DNA of 64,000 nt from Anthopleura xanthogrammica (GCA_964019055.1 OZ025208.1:4600453-4664452); one strand, 5' to 3'; positions 48,298 through 58,800 are shown, counted from the first letter of the stretch. Made by a program: numbers and translations. Notes: generated by a model not told the origin, from the sequence alone.

Positions 48298-50059
48298 ATG
48301 GAATCTAAGTGTTTATTTGAGACTCGAGGAGATTCTGTTTGCAGTAAGTCTTCTTCCAGGTTGATAAAGCTCTCGACGATACAAGACTATGAGCTAATCC
48401 TCAACAGGTGTTGTTTACCACTTTCTTCAAATCAGCTTGAACAGCTTTGGATATGTGGGAAGCACAGTAATGCCATGGGAAAAGACTAGCGATCACGTTT
48501 CACATGTCAGTATCCATTGGATTCTGGCCGAAAAAAGAAACTTAAAACGAGAAATGTATTTAATCGTGATATGTCAAGGGAAATAGATACTATCTACGGA
48601 AAGCGTGTCCCGATAGGATCCCGTAAGTATGATCAACCATTGAATTTACTAAACAGCCACCTGTTAAGCGAGGTCACCTCTCATAAACACAAAAAAATAT
48701 ATCTCCTATTGCGCGCCCACTTGAAAAAGTCCCATTATTGGTGGCCAGTTAATAGAGGTTTGACTGTATTACATAGATAAAAATAACTATCCATAATACT
48801 AGTAATCTTGTGTCTGTTTTAAGCGGTTGTCCATAGAGCGGTTTGTTGCTGCTGCTGTTGTTCTTTTTGTTGTTATAAAGCTGAACGCTGCCACTTTTAA
48901 AGCTATAAACAGGGTATGAATGTGCCCTGCTGGTTGTTGTTCAAATTACCATAGGACCCCTTTATATCAAAGTTACTTATAACTCCACAGTCACGAAAAC
49001 AAATCCGTTCCCTTGGTGGGGAGGGGTGCTGAGTGGAAAGGGGGATCCACCACCGAATGCCAACCTCCCCCCCCCCCCCCCCTCAAAAAAAAGGAAAGGA
49101 AAAGGCATCCTTACAATCGAACCAAAAATAATTTTAAAGATGAAATTGGATATCTTGAAATTAGTGGCACAAACGGTATGCTGTGGGAAGGTGGGTGGGG
49201 CGCACCCCCTGTACCCCTCCCATGGATCCTTTGCTAAAGACAGTCTTTCTAAGGTTTGATGAAACTGGCTGCTACCATAACAGTTCTTTGATAGCTAGTG
49301 TGAGAGATATTGCAAAGACGGTTGGAGTTACAGTTCAAGGTTATCATTACTCCGAACCACAAGCGGGTAAGGATATTATTAATGCAACACCCAGTGAAGG
49401 GAACAATGGTGGCAGTTAGCATTGTCGACGAATCCAAGAAGACCCTTTCCATCTAAAACATAGAGAATTTTAAAAGCTATCACGATTTCAGTTATGAAGA
49501 GTCTGGCGTGAGAGTTTGGAAATGTTACAGTATTGGAGAAGGAAAGTGCATTCCATATGACAAAATCTATATCTAGCACCAGCGTCCAATCGAACTCCAA
49601 ACAACAGAATCACAAGAATTTTATGATCCCTCTGAGAGGCATGAAGTTAAGCGACGTTTAGAAGCAAGCAAAATAACTAAGAGTAGGACACAACTATTGG
49701 AATGTTCCTTAGTTGGCTGTTTGGAGGCTTTTGAAACATTTGTGCAATTACAGCTTCACCTAGACGTTGGTAAACATGACATCAGAAGGATGAACCAGTA
49801 TGATGAGATAAAAAGAGACTGGGCATCATCGGTAGACACTGCGAATGCGAATAGCAGCTACTCATCTGATGCAAAGAAGAGACAAACATCTCGGAAGAAC
49901 ACTATCGCTACCCTACGTCTACAAAAAGGATGGACCCTTAGCAAACCAAGATGTAACATCAGGTTTTCACAGAAAGTTAAAGATTACCTAACAGCACGGT
50001 TCAATCTTGGAGAAAGAACTGGAAGGAAAGCCAATTGGAAAGCATTTGTTGATCAGTGA
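48298..50059 (+). pseudogene. E4: fourth member of the E1-E4 family, remnant
   Basis: N-terminal exon 48298-48622: MESKCLFETRGDSVCSKSSS, then WICGKHSNAMGKD, a TAG where the relatives have Trp, then RSRFTCQYP and YGKRVPIGS with the same phase-1 donor (GTAAGT) as E1 and E2. The core is mostly gone; 49250-49380 keeps RFDETGCYHNSSLIASV and YHYSEPQAGKDI. 49697-50059 keeps the C2H2 finger (CSLVGC then HLDVGKH) and GWTLSKPRCNIRFSQKVKDY of the homeodomain-like part, cut off where a Penelope-like element starts. C-rich and repeat patches lie between (49065-49085). A dead copy. Confidence 0.75.
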
Positions 50060-50889
50060 AAGGAATCTTTTGCAGACGACTTTCGTCCATATCATCGGAT
50101 CAACAATCGTTTGACATCGCTGCACCTCCATACCAGAAAGCACTCGATGATAGTGGATACAGCCACAAATTAGAATTCCAACCACCTCAGACAAACAAAC
50201 GGAGAAATAGACCAAGACATGGCATCATTTGGTATAACCCCCCATTTAGCAAGAGCGTCAGTAATAATACCGGCAAAAAATTCCTTTCACTGGTCAACAA
50301 ATGCTTTCCAATTGGACACACCCTCAGGAAGATCTTCAACAGTAATACCATCAAAATCAGCTACAGTTGTATGAACAGTGTAAAGCAAGTAATAGACAAC
50401 CAAAACAAGAAAAAGCTGAATTCACACAATGCCAGCCCAAGCGAAAATGAAAAAACAAAACCATGCAACTGCTGGAACAAAGAGAATTGTCCCCTGATGG
50501 GTGAATGCCTACAGTCTGGTGTGATATACCAGGCCAAAGTAACACGAAAAGACAACGACACACACGAAACCTACGTCGGGCTAACTGAAAACAACTTCAA
50601 AACATGTTACAGAAACCACACAGCCTCATTCCGCAATACATCATCTAGAAATTCGACTGAACTAAGTAAACATGTATGGACACTCAAGGACAATAGCATC
50701 GAACATACAATCACGTGGCGCATAATGGCACGAGCTAAAGCTTACAGCAGCGCAACCAAGCGTTGTAACCTTTGTTTACTGGAAAAATACATAATTATCT
50801 GCCAACCTCATCATTGCACTCTAAACAAAAGGAACGAACTAATATCATCGTGCAGGCACAGAAATAAGGAACTACAGCGTAACAACTAA
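50060..50889 (+). pseudogene. Penelope-like RT C-terminal part plus GIY-YIG endonuclease
   Basis: About 270 residues in one frame. SFDIAAPPYQKALDDSGY and GIIWYNPPFSKSVSNNTGKK belong to the region after the catalytic RT palm; FPIGHTLRKIFNSNTIKISY leads to the linker. A Cys cluster (CNCWNKENCPLMGEC) precedes the GIY-YIG core (TYVGLTENNFKTCYRNH, then NSTELSKHVW). In GIY-YIG nucleases the Arg after FK is catalytic (FKxR); here it is Cys. The RT active site is missing, so this is a 5'-truncated insertion. The end KRCNLCLLEKYIIIC...LNKRNELISSCRHRNK is typical of the family. Confidence 0.82.
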
Positions 50890-50950
50890 CAATCATATGT
50901 AAATTTAGTATATTCTATAAAGTTGTACAGTTTTAATCAGTCCATTAAAA

Positions 50951-50997
50951 CTCCTGATGAGTGAGACCTTAAGGTCTTACGAAACAGCGTTGTAGAG
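50951..50997 (+). ncRNA. Hammerhead ribozyme, type I-like, in the Penelope-like element
   Basis: CTGATGA (50954-50960) is followed by an 8-bp stem II (GTGAGACC / GGTCTTAC, loop TTAA), then GAA, a 3-bp stem III (ACA / TGT, loop GCGT) and A (50994) at the cleavage position. CTC (50951-50953) and GAG (50995-50997) pair as the base of stem I. All conserved core bases of a hammerhead are present. Small hammerheads with very short stem III are known from Penelope-like elements, where they process element RNA. Predicted cleavage is after 50994. Confidence 0.8.
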
Positions 50998-51109
50998 AAA
51001 CCGTCATCGTTATTACTCTCTAAACCTTCTACTACTATTTCTGCTCTACTATCCCAGTATCGAGCACTCTACACTGGATCAATCGACCAACCATTTATTT
51101 ATATATATA

Positions 51110-51535
51110 TATGAAAAATGAGGTGTTGCCATGCCTTGAATATATATGAACTTGAAAATAAATGACTTCTTAAGGCAATTTTTTCTTGGTTTATTTTACA
51201 AACGTTTCGCCTGTTACAGCTTCGTCAGTGTATGGTAATTATTTTCGATTACATAGATTAGGTAAACTAGAACAAAGCCTATGTTAGGGTTCATTAAACC
51301 GAGTGTCATTCAATAGATAATGTGCGTCCTATACAGCCATTAATGATGTTGCTCTTGTGTTTCCTTATTTTTAACGCTTCAATGATCTTGCGCGTGTGGA
51401 CAGCATTGATGTTATTGTGTAGTATTTCCCAGGAGATGTCGTTTAAAGATGGTTTACTATTATGTGTAAGTAGATGTACGTAAACTGTTTGTTTCTTCAT
51501 AGTGACATGTTCTTTAAGTCTAGTACATATATATG
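51110..51535 (-). pseudogene. Second Penelope-like fragment, minus strand, 3' end
   Basis: Minus-strand translation 51530-51306 gives RLKEHVTMKKQTVYVHLLTH and ISWEILHNNINAVHTRKIIE, then EALKIRKHKSNIINGCIG, the end of a GIY-YIG domain plus tail as in many Penelope-like proteins. It is followed by a hammerhead-like motif. The upstream part is lost in a TA/TG microsatellite (51523-51600). Confidence 0.6.
51197..51229 (-). ncRNA. Hammerhead-like motif, degenerate
   Basis: On the minus strand CTGACGA, then a bulged stem II (GCTGTAACAGGC), GAA, a 2-bp stem III (AC / GT) and A. The core is compatible with CUGANGA...GAA, but I cannot close stem I and stem II is imperfect. The position after the Penelope-like C-terminus supports it. 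Confidence 0.45.
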
Positions 51536-51610
51536 TGTATGTATATATATATGTGTGTGTGTATGTATATATATATATATATATGTGTATGTATATACAC
51601 CTATCCAAAA

Positions 51611-51952
51611 AAATTCTGCAATTGTGAGAATTTCATATATATATATGTCTTTTGTATTTCCATCAAACGTTACTGACAGTTGCTATGGCACCGGTTACAA
51701 TAGAATACAATGGTTGTCTTAAAGCTTTGTTTTTAGCTTTGTCTTGAACCTTGATGAAAGGTGTTTGAGTAAAACAAAGTAATTTTGGTTAGCACGCTAA
51801 CTTATATTTTTCTCATGGCATATGCATTCAGAAATTGATTTTTATTAGCAAACTTCTTACCGTTTACCGTGTTTTTCAACGTTCATTTGCACTGAAATGT
51901 TAATATAAAACCAAAAAAATCGCGAATAGAAAAAAGTGTTAGCATTGTTGAA
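51611..51952 (+). repeat. E5 left inverted repeat (about 342 bp)
   Basis: Starts AAATTCTGCAATTGTGAGAA, ends GTGTTAGCATTGTT; carries GTTAGCACGCTAAC at 51788-51801. Differs from the right arm at only a few positions. Confidence 0.93.
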
Positions 51953-53903
51953 TTTAAGAGTGGATGACAGTACACATTTCGTGGCAATGGTCAAATTTTA
52001 GACTTTACTCATATTTACAAATCTAGTAGAGCTATAGGTCCTATATATCGTGGTGTTATTTGTTTTTATTTAAATTCTTCATATTTTTCGAAAAAAAAAA
52101 AAAAAAGAAAGAAAAACGATTTCTCACTTCAGCGCCTATATTTTGGCGGTAAAATATTGCCTAACTTTGAAAGCTTCGCCTTAGTTTCGAATACAACAAA
52201 ACACCTTAAAACTCCGCGTATTCTTTGAATATTACTTAAAGTATCTTCCATCCAAGTTTAAAAGTTTTTTGACGGAATTAAATAAATAAAATTAAATATT
52301 TTGGCTGACCTTCTCAATGGTCTTGCGAAAAGTATTGTAATTCCAAAAATTCATTTCACCCGATACTACCCAAGATTAAGCCAGAAGATTCCGGAAACGG
52401 TTATTTCTTCACTTTATTGTCTCACTAAGTGATGAATATCATAGTAATTTTATGCAAAATATCAGTAACCTTCTCTATGTCAATTTGTATGTCAATTTTC
52501 GAAGGCTTATTACACCTCATTTTTGCAGTGATGTTATTTCTATGTCACTATTTCAGATCAGCTGGTAGTTATATGATTGACGACTGTCGAAACGGCTTAA
52601 TGACAAACGAATCATCAAACTTCGCGGGTCGCACTTCAGCGAAAGAGGCTATAAGAATCCTGGATTCTCCCCTGATTATATTTTTTCATTGTTTTTACCT
52701 TATGCCAAATGTTTGGCCGTTTATAAAGGCGATCTTTGGGGCAAGTTTTGTTTCTGCAATTTTTACTTGAAACACATCAAAATCGGGAAGAAAATTGACA
52801 AGCGCATAAAAAATAGCGCATGAAAAAGGAGATTGAAGAAAACGGCAAAACGAGGATACATGATAGTTATAATAGAAAACCAATTATTAATTATAGTGCT
52901 AACTCGAACTTCTAAAAGAAGCAAAAAATTATTTGAGTAAGGGAGGTGTACGCTGGTATATTGACTGGAAACAAGTTCTAAGGGAAATGGATTGGTGTTC
53001 GAGGTATTACATTTCTCAATAGTAATTCGTGTGACTGATATATCGTGCCTCAAAACACGAATTATCTGTCAAAAACAGATATATCATTCCTCTTGGAAGA
53101 TCAATTCTTCTCTAGTAGGAATTTGGCAAACAGGGAATTAATGATGCGGTAAACAAAGTCGCTAAACTCCTCACGCAATTACTGACATTATCGGCTCTGT
53201 TTACAAAGAAAAACAAACTGAAGATCTAAGATATCTAAAGTTATTTTCTAAAGCCCATAAAATCTAACTTCCCAAGTTCGTTTGATTTTGCCGACTTTGC
53301 AAATTTGGTGAAAGATCTTCAAATACAAAATGCCTGTTTTAGCTTAAAAAAATACCCAAAATATTTTTTATACCAGCATCAAGGACAGCATTTCGTATTC
53401 TAAAATCCCGAATTTCATTGCTTTATTTTGCGCAGTATTGTGTAGATTTATGAGAATCACTCTAAAAGCTGTAATGAGTTTGAAACGCGTTTGTGTTTCT
53501 TGCTCGCCTTTATTACGACTAAAAGGTTTTCATTGCATCATCTGTTGTGTTTTTTAAAGCAGCTCACGTACTTAGCATTTTTTCGCAAACAAAACTTCAT
53601 TGTATATAGAAAAAGAGAACTTTAATGGCCGATATTTTTCAAAAGATGTCTCACAATCTAACATAATTCATTTTACCGCTTATTCTCTGAATGCCACTTT
53701 TATCGTAATAAACAAGACTTAGTTTTTGGAATGTTGTTGCCTCAGGCTGAATAACAATTATTTTACATGTTATAGCTACTGAGAATAGCAAAAATGCACT
53801 TTTTGTTGATATTTTCAGGCCCTCAGGGAATTTAAAACTTATAAAATGGTAAAACTGTCATATCAGAAATTACGGCGAACCTTTTCAGTTATCGTGTGCA
53901 GCA
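51953..53903. other. E5 non-coding 5' side, no gene seen
   Basis: About 1.95 kb AT-rich sequence between the left arm and the accessory gene. Short ORFs (for example 52429-52770) show no recognisable content. It should contain the accessory gene promoter. Confidence 0.5.
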
Positions 53904-55188
53904 ATGGCTCAGACAGGCTGTCGTATCAATATCAGATTGTACCACGATAAAAGCAATATGCGAACTTTTAAAAAGTTTGCAATCGAGGAGTTTCCCATAT
54001 TCAAAGAAGTTTTTGCTGCTAAAATGTGCCTTATTGACACATACCAAAACGAGTTCAGGGGAAAGCTGTCTGTCGAGACACTTGAGCTAGGGTATGTTGG
54101 TTATTCAAATGCCAAACATAAAATAACGAATGAGAAAGGATTAGAAGTCGGATACGAGTCAAAGAAGCATCACAAGGACAACTGTCCCTTGTTCTATATC
54201 GCCGAAATCCAAAAACCTAGTATTGATACCAGCAAGAGAAAAGCTACCTCCATTAAAGTTGGTGAGTCTCAATTCATTCTTTGCATATGGAATTTTATTC
54301 AAATTCATATAAATAAACATCATTCACTATACAAATGTCTCTTATGCAGATTCTTCATCGAGTGAGGAAGATGTTGAAAAAACACCAAAACCTAAAAAGG
54401 CAAAGAAGAAAAAGAGTGAATGCGAACGCGTGGATGAAATAGCGTCCTGTTTAGAGAACGAAAACGGTACCAACGGCAATTGGGACCTGTCGGACTACAG
54501 ACTATGGGCCGTAGCTCTGGTAAAATATTTTTTTGGTTGCTTTTTATAATTTTATATGTTTTGTTACTATAACAATTATTATTTTTATGACTTTCAGGAT
54601 AGAAACCTACATCAGAGCTATACAGAACCTCCAAAATATCCACATTTTCAAAAGAAAATGAACCGCAAAGATGCCAAGACAAAGCAAACAACAAGGACAA
54701 ATGCGGAAACCAATACAACCACTTCGGTAAATTATTTGTACCATTATATTAGCTTGACGGTTCAGTCGTGGATTTTACCCATTACAATTCAGGGTAATTA
54801 TCTACATTGTCTACGATTGAATCAGTGAAACAAAATTGTGATATATTTATTTTCGAATATTTACAGGCGTAACCAGGATTAATGATATCAACAACGTAGA
54901 CGTGTTAATACTTTTTTATGGAAGCTTTCCGTTTCCAACCTGCATTAGTTTGATAAGCTTGAGGTTGGAGGCCAAAAGCTTCTAACTGATGAAAAAATAT
55001 TAAACAGAGAATGTCTACGTTGTATGTCGATGTTTATTTTTATTTATTTTTATTATTTTTAGAGACGAACCAAACTTCTGTCTCAGCTAAAAACTCTTGG
55101 AGACCTTAAAAAAGAAGACGTCCTCGCCGAAGAAGAGTTCCAAGAACAGAGAAATATTGTGTTACAGCAACTAAAGGAAATAAATTGA
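53904..55188 (+). CDS. E5 accessory gene, 260 aa, four exons, intact, unknown function
   Basis: Exons 53904-54261, 54350-54519, 54598-54726 and 55063-55188 join in frame with GT-AG introns. The protein starts MAQTGCRINIRLYHDKSNMR; residues 1-115 form an unrecognised globular part (FAIEEFPIFKEVFAAKMCLI, LELGYVGYSNAKHKI). Then come an acidic Ser stretch and a Lys-rich block (PKPKKAKKKKS), a likely nuclear signal, and a charged helical C-terminus (LLSQLKTLGDLKKEDVLAEE) suggesting a coiled coil. It converges on the transposase gene inside the same inverted repeats. A nuclear DNA-binding or transposition helper role is a guess from context. The stop is followed directly by GTTAGCACGCTAAC. Confidence 0.7.
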
Positions 55189-55202
55189 GTTAGCACGCTA
55201 AC
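55189..55202. other. Internal copy of the E5 arm motif GTTAGCACGCTAAC
   Basis: A 14-bp near-palindrome starting right after the stop codon of the accessory gene and also present once in each inverted arm (51788-51801, 58533-58546). Candidate protein-binding site. Confidence 0.5.
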
Positions 55203-55218
55203 ATATACAACTTTACCT

Positions 55219-55409
55219 ACGGTGACCCATAAGCCAAGAAAAGGCCATCTTTTTTTTTAGGAATCCCAGAATCCCTTATCCCAGAATCCCAGAATCCGGA
55301 TTCTAGCAATATGGATTCTGGGATTCTGGGATAAGGGATTCTGGGATTCCTAAAAAAGGAATCAGGTTTGGATGGTAGAAAAAAAAAATGTGCCTTATGG
55401 GCCACCGTA
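55219..55409. mobile_element. MITE with ACGGTGRCCCATAAG ends
   Basis: 191 bp. The ends ACGGTGACCCATAAG and CTTATGGGCCACCGT are inverted copies; inside, two inverted blocks of GGAATCCCAGAATCCCTTAT pair around GGATTCTAGCAATATGGATT. Almost the whole element folds into a hairpin. Confidence 0.85.
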
Positions 55410-56005
55410 TATACATATCCCTAATTTCCCTACGTCAAGCAAAATTTGAAGCCACGCATGTACATAAGTAGAATTTAGACATTGATTTTCTTTTTCTTTT
55501 TCAAATCAAACTAATTTCTAAGAAAATAAGTGCAAGCGTGAGCATTTTCACACAGATCGCAAACGGTCTCAAAGAAACACAAAATAATCTACTTAATTTT
55601 CAATGCAGCATACATTTTAGTTTTTTGTTAATTATTGTTTTGACGTAGGACACCAATTTTTCAAATAAAGATGTATATTTCAATAGGCCAAGCAATAAAT
55701 ATATATTTTCAGTTTCAGTTTCAGTTTTTTTAAATTTTGATTTTGAAAATAATGACAATTTTAAGTCTAAGGCAATGAAGTAAAAACATTAAATTTTTAC
55801 GTCCTCTTGCACTAATTAGGCGCAAAATTGCATGAATAAGACTATGGGGTGCAAGGCACTAACATTGAAATGGAGTGATTTTATTCAGACTGCGTCAAAG
55901 AAAAAAACGGCTATTCAGTTAGTACTATTGATAAAGAACAAAATAAAACAATTTATTTAGAGATGTTCACGGGCCAAGTAAAAGCACTTCAAAACCAGTT
56001 GAAAG

Positions 56006-56295
56006 ATAGAGTGAAGTCGCTTAACCCGTGAAATTAATATTAGAGTGATTTTCATCCGTCTGTGAAATAGTTAGTACACTAATAGAGGATAGTAGACACT
56101 AATTCCATTGTTTTCTTTTGTGTCTATATGACTATTATAGGCAAACTACTAGTAACTATTTTACAGACGGATGAAAATCACTCTACTTGTTAAAGTGTAA
56201 TAGTCAAATAGACACCAAAGGAAACAATGGAATTAGGGTCTACTAAAACGTATTAGCCTAATATCTATTTCATGGGTTTAGTGACTTCACTCTAT
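56006..56295. mobile_element. MITE, same family as 9405-9548
   Basis: The ends ATAGAGTGAAGTC and GACTTCACTCTAT are inverted copies with TA just inside the outer A, so a TA target duplication is likely. A second inner inverted pair (GAGTGATTTTCATCCGTCTG and CAGACGGATGAAAATCACTC) makes it a compound element. Lies between the two E5 genes. Confidence 0.85.
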
Positions 56296-56363
56296 GTCTT
56301 GTCTTATAACACTTTGTTATTCGAATAATGAATATTTTTTATTCATTAAAAAAAAAACATATA

Positions 56364-56728
56364 TCAGCGGTATCCGCAGTGCCTGTACATATTTCGAATT
56401 TGAACTGTCGTGATATTAAAAAAGGATAATAAAATAAAAGTCTGCATTTCTTTCACTGGAGCAACCATGTAGAGGATGTCGTTGTCCCTAATGTAATGTT
56501 TCGACAGTGCAAATACTTCTTCGATCGGATTCAGTTCCGGGCTATATGGTGGCAAAAACAAAATATGTGCACCAGTGTTTCTTATAAGTGCTTCCACTTC
56601 AGGTATGTGATGAGCTGCATGGTTGTCTGCAAATACAGTTATGGTCATCATTATTATAATTGTTGTTGTTGTGGTTGTTGTTGTTGTTGTTGTTGTTGTT
56701 GTAGTAGTAGTAGCAGTAGTAGTAGTAG

Positions 56729-56759
<31 letters not shown>

Positions 56760-56774
56760 CAGTAGCAGTAGTAG

Positions 56775-56858
<84 letters not shown>

Positions 56859-57875
56859 ATTGGTGAAAAAGAAATGCATGTTGAATGCAATAAAAATAAT
56901 CAATATTAAACTTTTTTTTACAGTGCATCGAAAGAATGTCTTACCCATAACTACCACCGAATTTGAATTGTAGCCATTATAGGGTAAGAGTGATGGCACA
57001 ACATTTTTCCTTAAAAACCGTACGAAACGCCGACCATTAAAATTTGTGTTCTTCATTCTTACGGATAATATACCCGACTCCAATGAAATGGCAGCCATAA
57101 CAGTAGTACAAGGGCCTTTATTTCCCACGTAAGGTCCAATCGCAGGGAATCCACGAAATTGACGGCCATAATTTCTTGCGATAGAGCGATCCTATAAGAA
57201 ACCAAAAATTTGATCAATAACTTAATAAATTTTGAGAAACAATACAACAATTTTATAACAATGTATGTTTCGGCATTCAGTATTATATGCTGTTTTGTGA
57301 TACGATCGCTTATCCTTACATAAAAAGATTCATCAATGAAAACGAGTTCCTCAGGACGATAAACAGACACTGTCTGATGGAACAGATTGACCAGATCATA
57401 TCTTTTTCGTAATGCAATCCTTTTTAACTGTAAAGAAAAGACAACAACAACATTTAATAACGTGAAAAGCTACAGAAGTGCTATAGAACCTGCAAAAATA
57501 TCAACTTACTCGTTTATACGAAAATCCATGGCGTCTAAGCAGAAGACGAAGACTTTCTGCTTCACATGCCGACCCAGTTACCGTAGTCAAATGTTGAATC
57601 ATCTCTTTCACATATGCATTTGGGTTCCTGAGCACGTACTCCATCACCACATTGATTTGTGGCGGTGCTAAAACTTGAGAAATGTTAGGTCTTCCTATTT
57701 TGTATGGTGATACATCTGCGTACACTGTAAATCGGTTGATAATTCTACGGACAGTAGCACTCGATATATCAAGATTTCTAGATATCCACTGTATAGGATA
57801 TCTCAGACCATAATACATCCTTACAATACACCATCTGATATCTTTGCTGTACACCATTTTGCCGTCTCTTCTCAA
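56364..57875 (-). CDS. E5 transposase, Tc1/mariner (IS630) superfamily, DD34E, 327 aa, four exons, intact
   Basis: Exons 57875-57510, 57427-57320, 57191-56945 and 56626-56364 join in frame with GT-AG introns. Residues 1-70: helix-turn-helix ([20 protein letters not shown]) with a GRP-like linker ([10 protein letters not shown]); residues 75-122: second helical domain ([25 protein letters not shown]); residues 123-327: DDE core. Catalytic blocks are VFIDESFY (first Asp), [13 protein letters not shown] (second Asp, restored across the last intron) and [15 protein letters not shown] (Glu, 34 residues later). Length matches mariner-type transposases (about 330-350 aa). The last intron (56945-56626) contains a large GTA/GTT microsatellite. 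If the introns are spliced as predicted, the gene is functional and can move E5. Confidence 0.85.
56660..56862. repeat. GTT/GTA trinucleotide microsatellite in a transposase intron
   Basis: About 200 bp of GTT then GTA repeats with two GTGA interruptions, inside the last intron of the E5 transposase. All ORFs through it are artefacts. Confidence 0.95.
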
Positions 57876-58387
57876 TACTCAGTCACTAGTCAACATGTCT
57901 GAAGCATTGTATTGTCCTAAAGAATGTCATTATTACCACCATATAAACTTCTGGGTGGTACTTGGGACAATAAGATGAATGTAACTGCTTTATCGTTTTT
58001 AACACTTTTATTTATTACGTATTTCTATCTAAGAAAAGATTTAGCTGTGACCAAAAAAAAAAAAAATGAAAAAACAAACTTGCCTGGGTATTGTTCTGTT
58101 TTGCTTTTCTTTTATAATTGATTTCTTTGCCGAGAAAAAGGCTAAAATATCAGCTTAAAATCTGTCAACAAAGAAAGACACAAACATGCCCTTCAAACCC
58201 ATTACTGTGATTCTCATAAATCCGTGAAATACACTTTAGCTTCTGAGTTACGCAATACTTCTCTCAAATTCTTTTGTTTTATATTGTGTTTATCTGTTTA
58301 TTACACATAATAACTACACTTTGTTCCACGGGTTATTGAAAACCACGCTATCGTCTTTGAAACATTTAAATTCTTGGCCTTATAACA
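57876..58387. other. E5 segment between transposase start and right arm
   Basis: About 510 bp without coding sequence, expected to hold the transposase promoter. Confidence 0.5.
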
Positions 58388-58722
58388 ATGCTAACACGTG
58401 CTTCCTATTCGCGATTTTTTTGGTTTTATATTAACATTTCAGTGCAAATGAACGTTGAAAAACACGGTAAACAGTAAGAAGTTTGCTAATAAAAATCAAT
58501 TTCTGAATGCATATGCCATGAGAAAAATATAAGTTAGCGTGCTAACCAAAATTACTTTGTTTTACTCAAACACCTTTCATCAAGGTTCAAGACAAAGCTA
58601 AAAACAAAGCTTTAAGACAACCATTGTATTCTATTGTAACCGGTGCCATAGCAACTGTCAGTAACGTTTGACGGAAATACAAAAGACATATATATATATG
58701 AAATTCTCACAATTGCAGAATT

Positions 58723-58723
<1 letters not shown>
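58388..58723 (-). repeat. E5 right inverted repeat (about 336 bp)
   Basis: Reverse complement of the left arm, for example CCGGTGCCATAGCAACTGTC; carries GTTAGCGTGCTAAC at 58533-58546. Confidence 0.93.
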
Positions 58724-58793
<70 letters not shown>

Positions 58794-58800
58794 CTATATG
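58724..58800. repeat. TATATG hexanucleotide microsatellite
   Basis: About 12 units of TATATG directly outside the E5 right arm. Confidence 0.95.

Larger units (their letters stand above)
50060..51092 (+). mobile_element. Penelope-like retroelement, 5'-truncated, with GIY-YIG domain and hammerhead ribozyme
   Basis: Begins inside E4 with the end of an RT domain, continues through a GIY-YIG endonuclease, and ends with a hammerhead motif at 50951-50997. The left end truncates E4 coding near 50059. GIY-YIG RTs plus hammerhead motifs are established traits of Penelope-like elements. Confidence 0.8.
51611..58723. mobile_element. E5: Tc1/mariner-superfamily transposon, about 7.1 kb, two spliced genes
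   Basis: Near-identical inverted arms (51611-51952 and 58388-58723) enclose an accessory gene (plus strand) and a DD34E transposase gene (minus strand) facing each other. Both junctions are in TA-rich microsatellite, fitting a TA target preference, although this hides the exact duplication. Typical Tc1/mariner elements are 1-2.5 kb with one intronless gene; this one is three times larger and both its genes have introns. Two MITEs (55219-55409, 56006-56295) sit between the genes. Confidence 0.82.

Noticed and set aside
56496..56928. Poly-Tyr, poly-Thr, poly-Leu and Cys-rich ORFs
   Set aside because: GTT/GTA microsatellite inside a transposase intron.
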